NCBI GenBank assembly: GCA_011389935.1
Contig: JAABTJ010000011.1
Span: 24,436 to 88,435 of the forward strand
Length of the DNA: 64,000 bases
Direction: 5' to 3'
Source: Desulfobacteraceae bacterium
Lineage (GTDB): Bacteria > Desulfobacterota > Desulfobacteria > Desulfobacterales > Desulfosalsimonadaceae
A program made the position numbers and the translations under genes. Positions 48,929 to 57,181 of this stretch are shown in pieces; the stretch's first letter is position 1; each line of letters starts with the position of its first letter. The notes below the pieces were generated by a model that was not told the DNA's origin, ran no database searches, and was given only the letters and a program-made list of their open reading frames with translations.

Positions 48929-48960
48929 TCCAAAATCACCAGGGGCGGAAAGGACGGCAA

Positions 48961-49539
48961 ATGGCGGCACCGGAGCAAATAAAGGGGAAAATCAGCAAGG
49001 TGCTGATCCACCCGAACAGCCTGACGATGTTCAGGGTCATGGCAGTACCCCTGTTGATTGTTCTGCTTTTGTTCGACAACCGGATAACAGCGGCCCTGGC
49101 CGCATTCGTGTTCTCCGTTGCAGCCATCACCGATTACCTGGACGGCTATATCGCACGCAGATATGAGCTTGTGTCCAACCTCGGCAAAATTTTGGATCCG
49201 CTGGCCGACAAAATGCTCGTTTCCACCGCCTTTATCATGCTGATTCCCCTTGAGCGCGTACCGGCGTGGATCGTATGCGTCATCATCGGTAGGGAGCTTG
49301 CCATTACCGGTTTTCGAAATATCATCAGCGACCACGGGGACGACGCGTCCGCATCCATGCTGGGCAAGTACAAGACCGGCTTCCAGATCGCGGCGATCAT
49401 CCCCTTGTTGATCCATTTTACGTATTTCCGTATTGACTTTCACATGGTAGGCAGCCTGCTGCTCTGGATTGCACTGGTTTTTACGGTCTGGTCCGGTGTG
49501 GATTACATCGTGCGGTTTCGAAAATATATCGAGTATTAA
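48961..49539 (+). CDS. pgsA: CDP-diacylglycerol-glycerol-3-phosphate 3-phosphatidyltransferase
   Basis: Inner-membrane enzyme for phosphatidylglycerol phosphate. 192 aa, about five membrane segments. The CDP-alcohol phosphotransferase motif DG-x2-AR-x8-G-x3-D-x3-D is seen as DGYIARRYELVSNLGKILDPLADKM. Preceded by NSLTMFRVMAVPLLI. Adjacent to the aldolase gene by 32 bases. Confidence 0.94.
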   Translation: MAAPEQIKGKISKVLIHPNSLTMFRVMAVPLLIVLLLFDNRITAALAAFVFSVAAITDYLDGYIARRYELVSNLGKILDPLADKMLVSTAFIMLIPLERVPAWIVCVIIGRELAITGFRNIISDHGDDASASMLGKYKTGFQIAAIIPLLIHFTYFRIDFHMVGSLLLWIALVFTVWSGVDYIVRFRKYIEY

Positions 49540-49665
49540 GGAGGTCTGCCGGAGGCTTTTCCCGGATTCCCAACTTCGCCACGTCGCGCTGCTGACGCGT
49601 AAAAACAAATCGTTTTACGTATTATCGCACAGCGGAAGACTTTTTCGGATTCCCCCAATTTTTTA

Positions 49666-49694
49666 TTGACAAAAAAAGGAAAAGACCTTAGGTA
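49666..49694 (+). promoter_or_regulatory. Putative tRNA promoter
   Basis: TTGACA at 49666-49671, 17-base spacer and TAGGTA, 22 bases before tRNA-Gly. The -10 is weak, but placement suits the tRNA pair. Confidence 0.45.
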
Positions 49695-49715
49695 TGGGAT
49701 AAATTTTTTCAGTGA

Positions 49716-49790
<75 letters not shown>

Positions 49791-49816
49791 TTTTTTTTTC
49801 TTCCCCCCCCACCCCC

Positions 49817-49891
49817 GGCGGCATAGCCAAGTGGTAAGGCAACGGCCTGCAAAGCCGATATTCTCCGGTTCGAATCCGGATGCCGCCTCCA
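49817..49891 (+). tRNA. tRNA-Cys (GCA)
   Basis: Acceptor arms GGCGGCA/TGCCGCC, anticodon loop CTGCAAA (GCA), T-loop GGTTCGAATCC and encoded CCA at 49889-49891. It follows tRNA-Gly by 26 bases, probably in one transcript. Confidence 0.97.
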
Positions 49892-49959
49892 GTATTTCTC
49901 CTTTATTTCAGAATGGTATGCCTCTTAAAAGTCTGAAAAGGATCCTGACTTTTGCCCTT

Positions 49960-50634
49960 TTATTTGTCTAAACCGACCCATCTTGTCGGCGGTCCGATTA
50001 ATACAAAAGGGGCCGGATTGATCGGGCCGCCGCCAAGCCCCATATAACCCGCTCCGATCATCAGGTCCTGATTGATCTGCCGGATTTCATCCCGCATGGA
50101 ATGTACCGCCCCTTTGTTGTCCCAATGATAATCCACGAAAAAGGACGGCTTGCCGTCCTTACCGATTTTTGACGGGGCAATGCAGGTTTTCATTGGGCGA
50201 AGCCGCAGCATTTTATTCGCCCCGCCGCTCGCTTCTTCCTTGAAAATATTGTAGCCATGCCCCCGGTCTTCACCGCTGCTTGTAAACGCTTTTCCGGTCC
50301 AGCCGGTATGGCGGGTGAATTTGCCGGTGGGAAAAATGTGATGCGTAAAAAATGCCGACGCACCTCCCAGGATGCCGCCGCGTAAGAGCTTTGCCTGGTA
50401 TTCTCCGCAAAGTTTTGAATGGACCGGGGCACTGGCAGCGTAGAACAGCTGCATGGTGTCCTTTCGGGAGAGCTTTTCAATATCTTCAAATGTCGCTTTT
50501 TCCGGATCTGCGCCCAGGATTTGTCCCATGGATCGCCCGTCCGGTCGTTTGCTGCCGGCCTGGAAAATATGGATGAGATTCGCCAGAAGCATCAGGCCGA
50601 TAAGAATCGCAAATCCTGTGAGCAAAAGGTACAT
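49960..50634 (-). CDS. Unknown membrane-anchored protein paired with GMC oxidoreductase
   Basis: 224 aa. One N-terminal membrane segment (MYLLLTGFAILIGLMLLANLIHIFQ), then a soluble domain with HTGWTGKAFTSS, MKTCIAPSKIGKDGKPSFFVDY and IRQINQDLMIGAGYMGLGGGPINP. The W-x-G-K-x-F opening and D(E)IRxxNxxLMIGxGY ending faintly resemble GXWXG/DUF4334-type lipocalin-like proteins; this is only a resemblance. AGGGGG lies before the ATG. It begins 24 bases after the cholesterol-oxidase-like gene, so the two are an operon and may act on the same hydrophobic substrate. Confidence 0.7.
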   Translation of the reverse strand: MYLLLTGFAILIGLMLLANLIHIFQAGSKRPDGRSMGQILGADPEKATFEDIEKLSRKDTMQLFYAASAPVHSKLCGEYQAKLLRGGILGGASAFFTHHIFPTGKFTRHTGWTGKAFTSSGEDRGHGYNIFKEEASGGANKMLRLRPMKTCIAPSKIGKDGKPSFFVDYHWDNKGAVHSMRDEIRQINQDLMIGAGYMGLGGGPINPAPFVLIGPPTRWVGLDK

Positions 50635-50658
50635 GGTTTTTCCCCCTGGTGCGATCGG

Positions 50659-52230
50659 TTATAAATTGGCCGGAATCAGGTCGACGGCCCTCTCGGCCAT
50701 CGCAGTGATGGTGAGGCTGGGATTGGCCCCGATATTGGCCGATACCGAGGATCCGTCTACAATATACAATCCGGGATAACCGAATACCTGGTGACGGGTA
50801 TCGATTACCCCGGTTTCGGGAGAGTCGCCCATATGGCATCCGCCGAGTATATGCGCAGTGGTTGACGTGTTGCAAACGGTTTCGGTTAAAATATTGGCCG
50901 CATCGCCGCCGGTTTCCGCTGCCATGACACGCGCGGCCCGATTGGCTACAGGCAAATAACTGGGAGCGGATTGTCCTTCCACTCTCGCGGATGTAAGCCC
51001 GTACCGGAAAAAAGCGGACGCCTTGCGGCGGTAGTTGAACACCAGGCGGTTGTCAAGATGCTGCATAACGGTCATCACTGTCACCCGGCGGTGCCAGTTT
51101 TGCGCCCGCCAGTGCCTGCCAAGGGCGGACGGTCGTCGGACAATCGCTGCCAGTGTCTTTAATGATCGGATTTTGGGGTTTTCATGATCCACGATGGGTC
51201 CTGTCAGAAATTTCATGAAGGTGTAGCCGCGTGGAAAGCGATTTTGGGTAATATGGGTGTTTGCGTCCGGATAAAAGTGCGATGATATGGCCGTCCCGTA
51301 GCTCAGGTCGCGCGCCGGATCTTTGGAGAGTACACCTACGATGGCTTCACTGTTGGTTCTTACGCGCTGGCCGAGCTGCCTTGATATGTTGGGGAGGGTC
51401 CGATCCAGATCCCGGCAGCGGTATAGCAGATCAAGGGTGCCGAGGACGCCTCCGGCGAGCACTACCTTGCTGGCGGTAAGAGATGGATAGTGCCGGTGTT
51501 TTATGGGGTGACGAATGGCCAGCTCATAGCCGCCGGTTGTCAGTGCTTTGATGCCCTTTACCTGGCGGAACGGCAAAATGTTCGCCCCCAGGCGCTGGGC
51601 CAGGTAAAGATAGTTTTTGTCCAGCGTATTTTTTGATCCGTGCGGGCACCCGGTCAGGCAACGGCCGCACAGATGGCATCCGGTGCGGTGGGGGCCGGCG
51701 CCGTTGAAATATGGATCAGGTGCCGTTACTTCCGGCGCGCCAAAGTAAATACCGTTTGGTGTTGGGCCGAAAGTGTCGTCAGCGCCCATGGCGAAGGCCG
51801 TTTTTTTCAGATATTCATCCTGAATATCCTGGCAAGGATTTTCGGTTACACCAAGCATCCGGGCTGCTTTTTCATAAAAGGGTGCCAGTTCCGCTTTCCA
51901 GTCAATACCCAGGCCTGACCATGCGGGGTCCCGGTAGAATTCATCCTTCGGCTGTAACAATACCGAGGCATATACGATGCTGCCGCCGCCCACGCCAATT
52001 CCGCGGACCAGGGTGGCATGACGGAAAAAATCCTGGGAAAAGTAGCCGGAAAGCCCCAGCGCAGGGAGCCAGTTGAGGCGACGCACATCTGCGTCTCCTT
52101 CTTCAAAATCTTCCGGTGTAGACCAGTTGCCCTGCTCCAGGACCACGACCTTGTAGCCTTTTTCTGAAAGCCTTAAAGCGGCGACGCTTCCACCGAAACC
52201 ACTGCCGATCACAGCCACATCATAATCCAT
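50659..52230 (-). CDS. GMC-family oxidoreductase, cholesterol-oxidase-like
   Basis: FAD-dependent alcohol oxidase/dehydrogenase, 523 aa. Dinucleotide motif YDVAVIGSGFGGSVAALRLSEKGYKVVVLEQG, FAD contact TLVRGIGVGGGSIVYASVL, and C-terminal HILGGCHMGDSPETGVIDTRHQVFGYPGLYIVDGSSVSANIGANPSLTITAMAERA, the pattern of cholesterol oxidases. A cysteine-rich segment, TGCHLCGRCLTGCPHGSKNTLD, is typical of this bacterial subgroup and could bind a metal or cluster. Start ATG at 52230 with GAGGTGAAG. Substrate unknown: a sterol, hopanoid or long-chain alcohol would fit the neighbours. Confidence 0.88.
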   Translation of the reverse strand: MDYDVAVIGSGFGGSVAALRLSEKGYKVVVLEQGNWSTPEDFEEGDADVRRLNWLPALGLSGYFSQDFFRHATLVRGIGVGGGSIVYASVLLQPKDEFYRDPAWSGLGIDWKAELAPFYEKAARMLGVTENPCQDIQDEYLKKTAFAMGADDTFGPTPNGIYFGAPEVTAPDPYFNGAGPHRTGCHLCGRCLTGCPHGSKNTLDKNYLYLAQRLGANILPFRQVKGIKALTTGGYELAIRHPIKHRHYPSLTASKVVLAGGVLGTLDLLYRCRDLDRTLPNISRQLGQRVRTNSEAIVGVLSKDPARDLSYGTAISSHFYPDANTHITQNRFPRGYTFMKFLTGPIVDHENPKIRSLKTLAAIVRRPSALGRHWRAQNWHRRVTVMTVMQHLDNRLVFNYRRKASAFFRYGLTSARVEGQSAPSYLPVANRAARVMAAETGGDAANILTETVCNTSTTAHILGGCHMGDSPETGVIDTRHQVFGYPGLYIVDGSSVSANIGANPSLTITAMAERAVDLIPANL

Positions 52231-52338
52231 CTTCACCTCGCCATCTGTTGTGCGAATCACAAAAACCGGGAAATATCAAAAAGACGGTTGAGAGGGGCTA
52301 CCGTTTTGATCAACGATGCAATTTCTGCGGTACTTGAA

Positions 52339-52785
52339 TTACCCAATATCCGCAATTAACCATCGCCCTTTTTCTTTTTTCAATCGAAAGGTCATACGAT
52401 CTCTTTTTTGCACCGATTCATCGAATGCAGCCCTTTGTCCAAAACCCACCACGGTATACTCAATTATTACCCGCGCCGTTTTTCCGTCAACCCTTTCTTC
52501 TACGAGTTCCACTTTTTCCAAATCCAGCATCATCAGGGGAAATACAATCAACTTTGCCTTCCTTGGATGCAAAAAAGTGTTTTGCAGGGAAGCTCTTGAT
52601 TCGGCAAGTTCTCTGGCGGCTTCTTTAGAAGAACCTTCTTCCTTTGTTTTTTTCACGGCATCCTTAACGTTGGCTATTCTTACAAATACCGTTTCCACAA
52701 CAACCGAGGGGGACTGTTCTTTGCTCCAAGGGAAAACGGCGGCAAGAGCAAGCAAAAGGATTCCGCCGATCAGCCATTTTTTCAT
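52339..52785 (-). CDS. Small exported or membrane-anchored protein, unknown
   Basis: 148 aa. N-terminal signal/anchor (KKWLIGGILLLALAAVFPWS), then a charged helical section rich in Lys/Glu and a beta-rich end (ARVIIEYTVVGFGQRAAFDESVQKRDRMTFRLKKEKGRWLIADIG) that looks like an NTF2-like or DUF4878-type fold tail (KxGxWLI). GGGAGG precedes the ATG at 52785. It is 108 bases upstream of the GMC oxidoreductase start on the same strand. Confidence 0.7.
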   Translation of the reverse strand: MKKWLIGGILLLALAAVFPWSKEQSPSVVVETVFVRIANVKDAVKKTKEEGSSKEAARELAESRASLQNTFLHPRKAKLIVFPLMMLDLEKVELVEERVDGKTARVIIEYTVVGFGQRAAFDESVQKRDRMTFRLKKEKGRWLIADIG

Positions 52786-53058
52786 ACGTACCTCCCGGTT
52801 TTGAATGGAGATTTGAAACATTCCTTTTTGGTTGCTCGGCAGCCCTTTTGCACATTGGGATTACAGAATCAAGAGCGGACGATAGGAGCCAAAAAGCCGG
52901 GTTGCCGGGTACGCATGGCGCCCGGTGTTTCTATGCGTTTGCCGGTGGAATTTGCGTCAAGGGCCTTTGGGGCATTGGTTTTTGTGCTTTTAAATTAGTT
53001 GGTTGAAATTTTGCTGTCAAGTCATATCGGTTCCTTGTACATCTTTTTCGAAATGTTC

Positions 53059-53111
53059 TTGACGGTTCGGAAAAAAAAATTTAAATAAACAATTAAACAG
53101 TTTGTTTATTT
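53059..53111 (+). promoter_or_regulatory. Promoter and TetR-type operator for the 53129 regulator
   Basis: TTGACG, 17-base spacer, TAAATA. The -10 lies inside a perfect inverted repeat, AAATAAACAA (53083-53092) and TTGTTTATTT (53102-53111), spacer 9. Such an overlap fits autorepression by the TetR protein encoded 18 bases downstream. Confidence 0.7.
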
Positions 53112-53128
53112 ATTTAAAGGAAATGCGA

Positions 53129-53716
53129 ATGAAACCCCGGGAGGACATCCAGAACATTTACCAGACCGCTCTGGCCGTGTTTTCGGAATACGGATACCAG
53201 AAGGCCACCATGGAGGACATTGCCGGGCGGCTGGGCATGACCAAGGGCAACCTGTATCTGTATGTGAAAAACAAGAAGGACCTCTACCGCAAAACGGTCG
53301 CCAATGCCCTGCTTTGCTGGCAGTCCCGGGTTCTGGAGGCCGTCGGCGCCGAAACGGATGTGAGGGAAAAATTCCGGATCATGTGCGCCAAGGCCGTCCA
53401 ATACCTGTCAGAGGACAACCTGCTTCGAAACCTGTTGGTCCGGGATCCGGAAATCTTTCCCATGTTTGCCGACAGGGACCCTTATGCCGGGATCAATCGG
53501 AATTCCGTGGCCCTGATTCGGTCTATTTTACAACAGGGCATTGACGAAGGTGTTTTCCGGCCCATTGACCCGGACCGGATTTCCGAGGTGATTTTCATGA
53601 TTTACAAGATGTTTATCATCCGGATGTACATCCGCGCCGAAGACGACCGGCTTCATGCAATGTTTGAAGATACGGTTGATTTGTGCACACGGGGGCTGTT
53701 TTCCGAAAACGCGTAA
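53129..53716 (+). CDS. TetR-family transcriptional regulator
   Basis: 195 aa. N-terminal helix-turn-helix: IYQTALAVFSEYGYQKATMEDIAGRLGMTKGNLYLYVKNKKDLYRKTV. The C-terminal ligand domain is diverged. AAAGG is six bases before the ATG at 53129; another ATG at 53123 is too close to it. Its own promoter contains a perfect inverted repeat. It probably controls the SCP2 and M24 genes that follow on the same strand (inferred from position), perhaps answering to a lipid-like ligand. Confidence 0.9.
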   Translation: MKPREDIQNIYQTALAVFSEYGYQKATMEDIAGRLGMTKGNLYLYVKNKKDLYRKTVANALLCWQSRVLEAVGAETDVREKFRIMCAKAVQYLSEDNLLRNLLVRDPEIFPMFADRDPYAGINRNSVALIRSILQQGIDEGVFRPIDPDRISEVIFMIYKMFIIRMYIRAEDDRLHAMFEDTVDLCTRGLFSENA

Positions 53717-53800
53717 GGGTTTTTTACGTTTGCCGGTTTTCGTCAATGTCCATATGCCAGTTACTTCGCGACATATTAACCCCGAAAAGGAGGATTTGCC

Positions 53801-54205
53801 ATGACCCGGACATATCCGTATTTAAGCCAGCAGTGGCGGGACGAGGCGGAAAAACGCCTTTCCACCGAACTCCCCCCGGAACGGATGAATTTCGTCACTT
53901 CGTCCATGAGCAACATTTACCGCAACTGTCCGCCGGACGGATCGGAAAAATATCTTTTCTTCCAATTTGTTGACGGCAAATTCGTCGAGATACAGGTCGG
54001 AACCGGCCAGCCACCCAAGGCCGAGTTCTCCATTTCCGGCGATTACCAGACGTTTGCCAAAATTACCCGGGGGGAGTTGGGCGCACAAAAAGCCCTGATG
54101 ACCATGAAGCTTAAACTCAAGGGGAACATGGTCAAGGCGCTCAAACTCGCGTCGCTGGCCGACCGGCTCAACAAGGTGCTGGCGACCATTCCAACGGAAT
54201 ATTGA
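53801..54205 (+). CDS. SCP2 sterol-binding domain protein
   Basis: Small lipid-binding protein, 134 aa. The second half has the SCP2 pattern: FQFVDGKFVEIQVGTGQPPKAEFSISGDYQTFAKITRGELGAQKALMTMKLKLKGNMVKALKLASLADRLNKVL. It lacks a signal peptide, so it is cytoplasmic. AAAAGGAGG precedes the ATG. Probably carries a hydrophobic ligand; in bacteria the ligand is rarely known. Directly upstream of the M24 gene (17 bases). Confidence 0.88.
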   Translation: MTRTYPYLSQQWRDEAEKRLSTELPPERMNFVTSSMSNIYRNCPPDGSEKYLFFQFVDGKFVEIQVGTGQPPKAEFSISGDYQTFAKITRGELGAQKALMTMKLKLKGNMVKALKLASLADRLNKVLATIPTEY

Positions 54206-54222
54206 TGACAAGGAGACCTTTC

Positions 54223-55449
54223 ATGACGCATCATACGAATACGAACGACCCGTATTTCATCGATTTTCCCGGGCGAATAAAGGAGATCCAGGCGGAAATG
54301 GGGACCCGAAACATCGACCTCTACCTGGGTTCCCGGCTTCGAACCCTGTCATGGACCGCCGATGCCTTTTGTCCGTGGCGGAGCTTCGTGGTGATTCCGG
54401 CCGAAGGCCTGCCCACGGTCTTCACGTTTGTCATCGATGCGGCCCGGGTGGCTGATGATTCCTGGCTGGGCGAGGACAACGTCATGGGATTCGCCCCCAT
54501 GGGGGGGCAGGACCAGATTGAACAGATATCTGAATTTATATTGGAAAACCTGAAAAACGGGCGGGGCAGAATCGGCGTGGAAAGCGGCATGTCCAATTAC
54601 CTGCCCGAAGGGTGGCTCACCCATTATGAATACAGTCAATTCCAGGCGGCCCTGTCCGGGTGCGAACTGGTCAACGCCCACACGATCATCGACAAGCTCG
54701 CCCTGATCAAGGACGAAGGGACCATCAACCGGTTCCGGGAAGCCTCCCGCATCGTGGATGTCGGACACCAGGCCGTTTTCGAGGCCATCCGGGACGGCGG
54801 GTACAAGAAGATGACCGAAACCGAAATCGCGGGCATCGCGGCCCTTGCCATGCGACGCGCCGGCAGCGAATGGGAATGGTCGTTTACCGGCGGCAATGAA
54901 ATCGCCAGCGGCTACCGGACGGGATTCGCCGGCGGGGCCTGCACCCCGGCATCGCGGCGCGCACTTCAAGCCGGGGAACCGCTCATGGTGGATATCCACG
55001 CCATGTTCAAGCTGGGACTGGGGGACCACTCCCACAACTACCTGATGGCGCCGGTCACGGACCGGCAGTGGTGGCACGCAAACAACTTTGTCGATATTGT
55101 CACAAAAACCCTGGAAACCTACCGGGCGGACATGACGCCGTCACTGATTGCGGAAAAGATGATGGGGTTTGCCGAAGAGCGGGGGTTTGCCGACTACATG
55201 GTGCCGGGCTTCGAGCATGGCATCGGCATGGCCGGCGATGAATGGCGGATCGGGTTGAATGACGGGCCGTTCCCCTACTGGACCAACCCCGACCACGTCT
55301 ACCGGGAAAACGAACTCCTGATCTGCGCCATGCAGTATGCCTGCCCGGAGGAAGGCATCGGGTTCCGCTACGAAAACCCCATTATCATCCATTCGGATCA
55401 CTGCGAGCCCCTGTCCAAATTTCCGCTGGGGGTGGATGAAATCAAATAG
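54223..55449 (+). CDS. M24-family metallopeptidase (Xaa-Pro aminopeptidase/creatinase fold)
   Basis: 408 aa from the ATG at 54223, with AAGGAG seven bases upstream. An N-terminal creatinase-like domain precedes the pita-bread domain with apparent metal ligands: Asp in MVDIHAMFKLGLGDHSHN (two Asp), His in FEHGIGM, Glu in RENELLI and Glu in FRYENPIII. It may cleave a peptide bond N-terminal to proline or act on another amide (as creatinase does). The link with an SCP2 protein and a TetR regulator is unusual. Ends at a bidirectional terminator. Confidence 0.87.
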   Translation: MTHHTNTNDPYFIDFPGRIKEIQAEMGTRNIDLYLGSRLRTLSWTADAFCPWRSFVVIPAEGLPTVFTFVIDAARVADDSWLGEDNVMGFAPMGGQDQIEQISEFILENLKNGRGRIGVESGMSNYLPEGWLTHYEYSQFQAALSGCELVNAHTIIDKLALIKDEGTINRFREASRIVDVGHQAVFEAIRDGGYKKMTETEIAGIAALAMRRAGSEWEWSFTGGNEIASGYRTGFAGGACTPASRRALQAGEPLMVDIHAMFKLGLGDHSHNYLMAPVTDRQWWHANNFVDIVTKTLETYRADMTPSLIAEKMMGFAEERGFADYMVPGFEHGIGMAGDEWRIGLNDGPFPYWTNPDHVYRENELLICAMQYACPEEGIGFRYENPIIIHSDHCEPLSKFPLGVDEIK

Positions 55450-55480
55450 CGTGAATGAATCCTTTCCCTGTGCGCAACCA

Positions 55481-55509
55481 AAAAGCCCTGCCGAACCGGC
55501 AGGGCTTTT
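55481..55509. terminator. Bidirectional terminator between convergent genes
   Basis: Perfect 12-base stem AAAAGCCCTGCC/GGCAGGGCTTTT with a 5-base loop, between the M24 gene and the minus-strand TetR gene. Confidence 0.9.
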
Positions 55510-55541
55510 ATGTGATGGCAGATATCGGGTATTCCGGGAAT

Positions 55542-56186
55542 TCAGGTTTCTTCATCACTGACCAGCAGCTGTTTCAATACGGGCAGAACCATAAATGTCA
55601 GGGATTCTTTGACCCATTTGAGATATTCGGGGCTGCCGGGGGTCATTCCAAGGATGCCGGCATAGTATGCCCCCGCCCCCAGGTAGTTGATGGCCAGCGT
55701 GTTGAAATTGGTGGTGAGCATCTCGATGCTGTTTCTGGGTCCCTGCAGGGGGGCCGCCGTCATGAAGGTCCGGGTCATTTTCGTGAAAAGCGACTGGAGG
55801 CGCTGGTATCCGGGAACAATGTCCAGCCCCTGGGCCGGGACCAGGTTAAGGGCGATGATCCGGAGCGGTTTGGGATGTTTGAGGGCAAAATCGAGAAAAC
55901 GGTCCAGGTACAGGGAAAGACCGGCCTCCGGGTCCAGTCCTTCCAGTCCTTCAAACCAGGAGATGTTTGCCTCGTAATAGACGGCCGTGACGGTTTCCAG
56001 CACTTCCTCAAACAGCGCTGCCTTGGTCGGGAAATAATAATTGACCAGTGGGTGATCGATTCCGGCGGCTTTTCCGATCCTGCGGATGCTGGCGGAAGAA
56101 TACGGATAATCGGAAAACACCTGTATCGCCGCCTCGATAATGGCCTCCCGGGTCTCTCTTTTATGGGTTTTTCCCGTGTTTTTCAT
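55542..56186 (-). CDS. TetR-family transcriptional regulator
   Basis: 214 aa. HTH: RETREAIIEAAIQVFSDYPYSSASIRRIGKAAGIDHPLVNYYFPTKAALFEEVL. C-terminal ligand domain with a hydrophobic core. ATG at 56186 was chosen because the extension to 56273 would cross the operator region. It is divergent from the DUF169 gene; two AACGATCGTT-type palindromes lie between them, so it likely represses that gene and itself. Confidence 0.9.
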   Translation of the reverse strand: MKNTGKTHKRETREAIIEAAIQVFSDYPYSSASIRRIGKAAGIDHPLVNYYFPTKAALFEEVLETVTAVYYEANISWFEGLEGLDPEAGLSLYLDRFLDFALKHPKPLRIIALNLVPAQGLDIVPGYQRLQSLFTKMTRTFMTAAPLQGPRNSIEMLTTNFNTLAINYLGAGAYYAGILGMTPGSPEYLKWVKESLTFMVLPVLKQLLVSDEET

Positions 56187-56227
56187 GGCTGCGATTATGA
56201 TGGGTCCGGGCAATGCTGTCAATAAAA

Positions 56228-56298
56228 TTTTACCGATCGTTAAAATATGCTTGACACCGCATTCCCGTTTCATTATCGTTTTTAACGATCGTTAAAAA
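56228..56298. promoter_or_regulatory. Paired TetR operators flanking a divergent promoter
   Basis: Site 2, TTTTTAACGATCGTTAAAAA at 56279-56298, is a perfect 20-bp palindrome. Site 1 at 56228-56245 is the same with one mismatch. Centres are 52 bp apart, close to five helical turns. Between them is TTGACA (56251-56256), 17-base spacer, TATCGT (56274-56279) for the DUF169 gene, overlapping site 2. Confidence 0.8.
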
Positions 56299-56335
56299 AG
56301 TCACAGCACTCATCCTTCAACCCGGGAGGTATAGC

Positions 56336-57181
56336 ATGGATGCAGGCGAATGCAGAAATCTTGGCGAGTCTTTGTACCATCAATTGCACCTCCCGACCTG
56401 GCCGGTGGGGATCTTCTACATCAAGGATACGGAAGAAATACCCGAGACGGCGATCCGGCCATCGGCCATCGGGCAGAAGTGGAGCCTCTGCCAGGGAGTC
56501 ACGTATGCGCGCCGCCACGGCTGGCACGTGGCCATGACCGCGGATGACAATTTCTGCACGCCGGCGTCTGCTTTTCATAAATGGGTGAAGGTCTCGGATG
56601 CGGATCTCATTGAGAGCCAGGTCCGCCAGGGCTGGCATAAGGACCGGAAGGCGGAGCAAAACCGGTTTGATTTTTTCAATGACCTCTTTTCCGGACCGGG
56701 AAAAGAGCAGGCGCTTGCCAGAATGCAGGAATATATCGGATTTGTCTGTTTTCCGCTTCACCTGGCCATCCGAGAGCCGGATTCAATCATGGTTTTCGGA
56801 GACGGCACCCACCTCAACCACATGATCCAGGCGCTGTGCTATGAATATACCACGCCGGTGATGTCTGCCTTTGAAGGATTCGGGGAAACCTGTTTCAAGG
56901 GCGGACTGGTGCCGTTTATTACCGGCCGCCCCCAGGTCGTCATCCCCGGCATGGGGGACCGGGCGTTTGCCGGGATCACGCCCGATGAGCTCGCCCTTGG
57001 CCTCCCGGCCTCCCGGTTGTCTGCGCTGGTTAAGAACCTGTTCAAGTCCGGTGGTGACCTGAATATTGGCCAGCCGGTGAAAACCCTACTCCCCATGGGG
57101 CTGGATGAATCCATTACGCCGGGATTTGTGTATCTGAAGGATAAAATGGAACCCAATACCCCGGGCGGCGGAGCCAGCTGA
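56336..57181 (+). CDS. DUF169-domain protein
   Basis: 281 aa, cytoplasmic. DUF169 features: LHLPTWPVGIFYIKD, WSLCQGVTYARRHGWHVAMTADDNFCTPAS, PDSIMVFGDGTHLNHMIQALCYEY and VVIPGMGDRAFAGITPDELALGLPASRLSALVKNL. The biochemical role of the family is unknown. It is controlled by the promoter and operators just upstream, hence presumably inducible by the ligand of the adjacent TetR protein. Confidence 0.88.
   Translation: MDAGECRNLGESLYHQLHLPTWPVGIFYIKDTEEIPETAIRPSAIGQKWSLCQGVTYARRHGWHVAMTADDNFCTPASAFHKWVKVSDADLIESQVRQGWHKDRKAEQNRFDFFNDLFSGPGKEQALARMQEYIGFVCFPLHLAIREPDSIMVFGDGTHLNHMIQALCYEYTTPVMSAFEGFGETCFKGGLVPFITGRPQVVIPGMGDRAFAGITPDELALGLPASRLSALVKNLFKSGGDLNIGQPVKTLLPMGLDESITPGFVYLKDKMEPNTPGGGAS

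Noticed and set aside
52801..52998. 65-aa frame upstream of the TetR gene
   Set aside because: No ribosome site and no protein-like pattern.
53041..53128. Alternative ATG at 53102 or 53123 for the TetR gene
   Set aside because: The first lies in the operator and the second touches the ribosome site; the ATG at 53129 has correct spacing.
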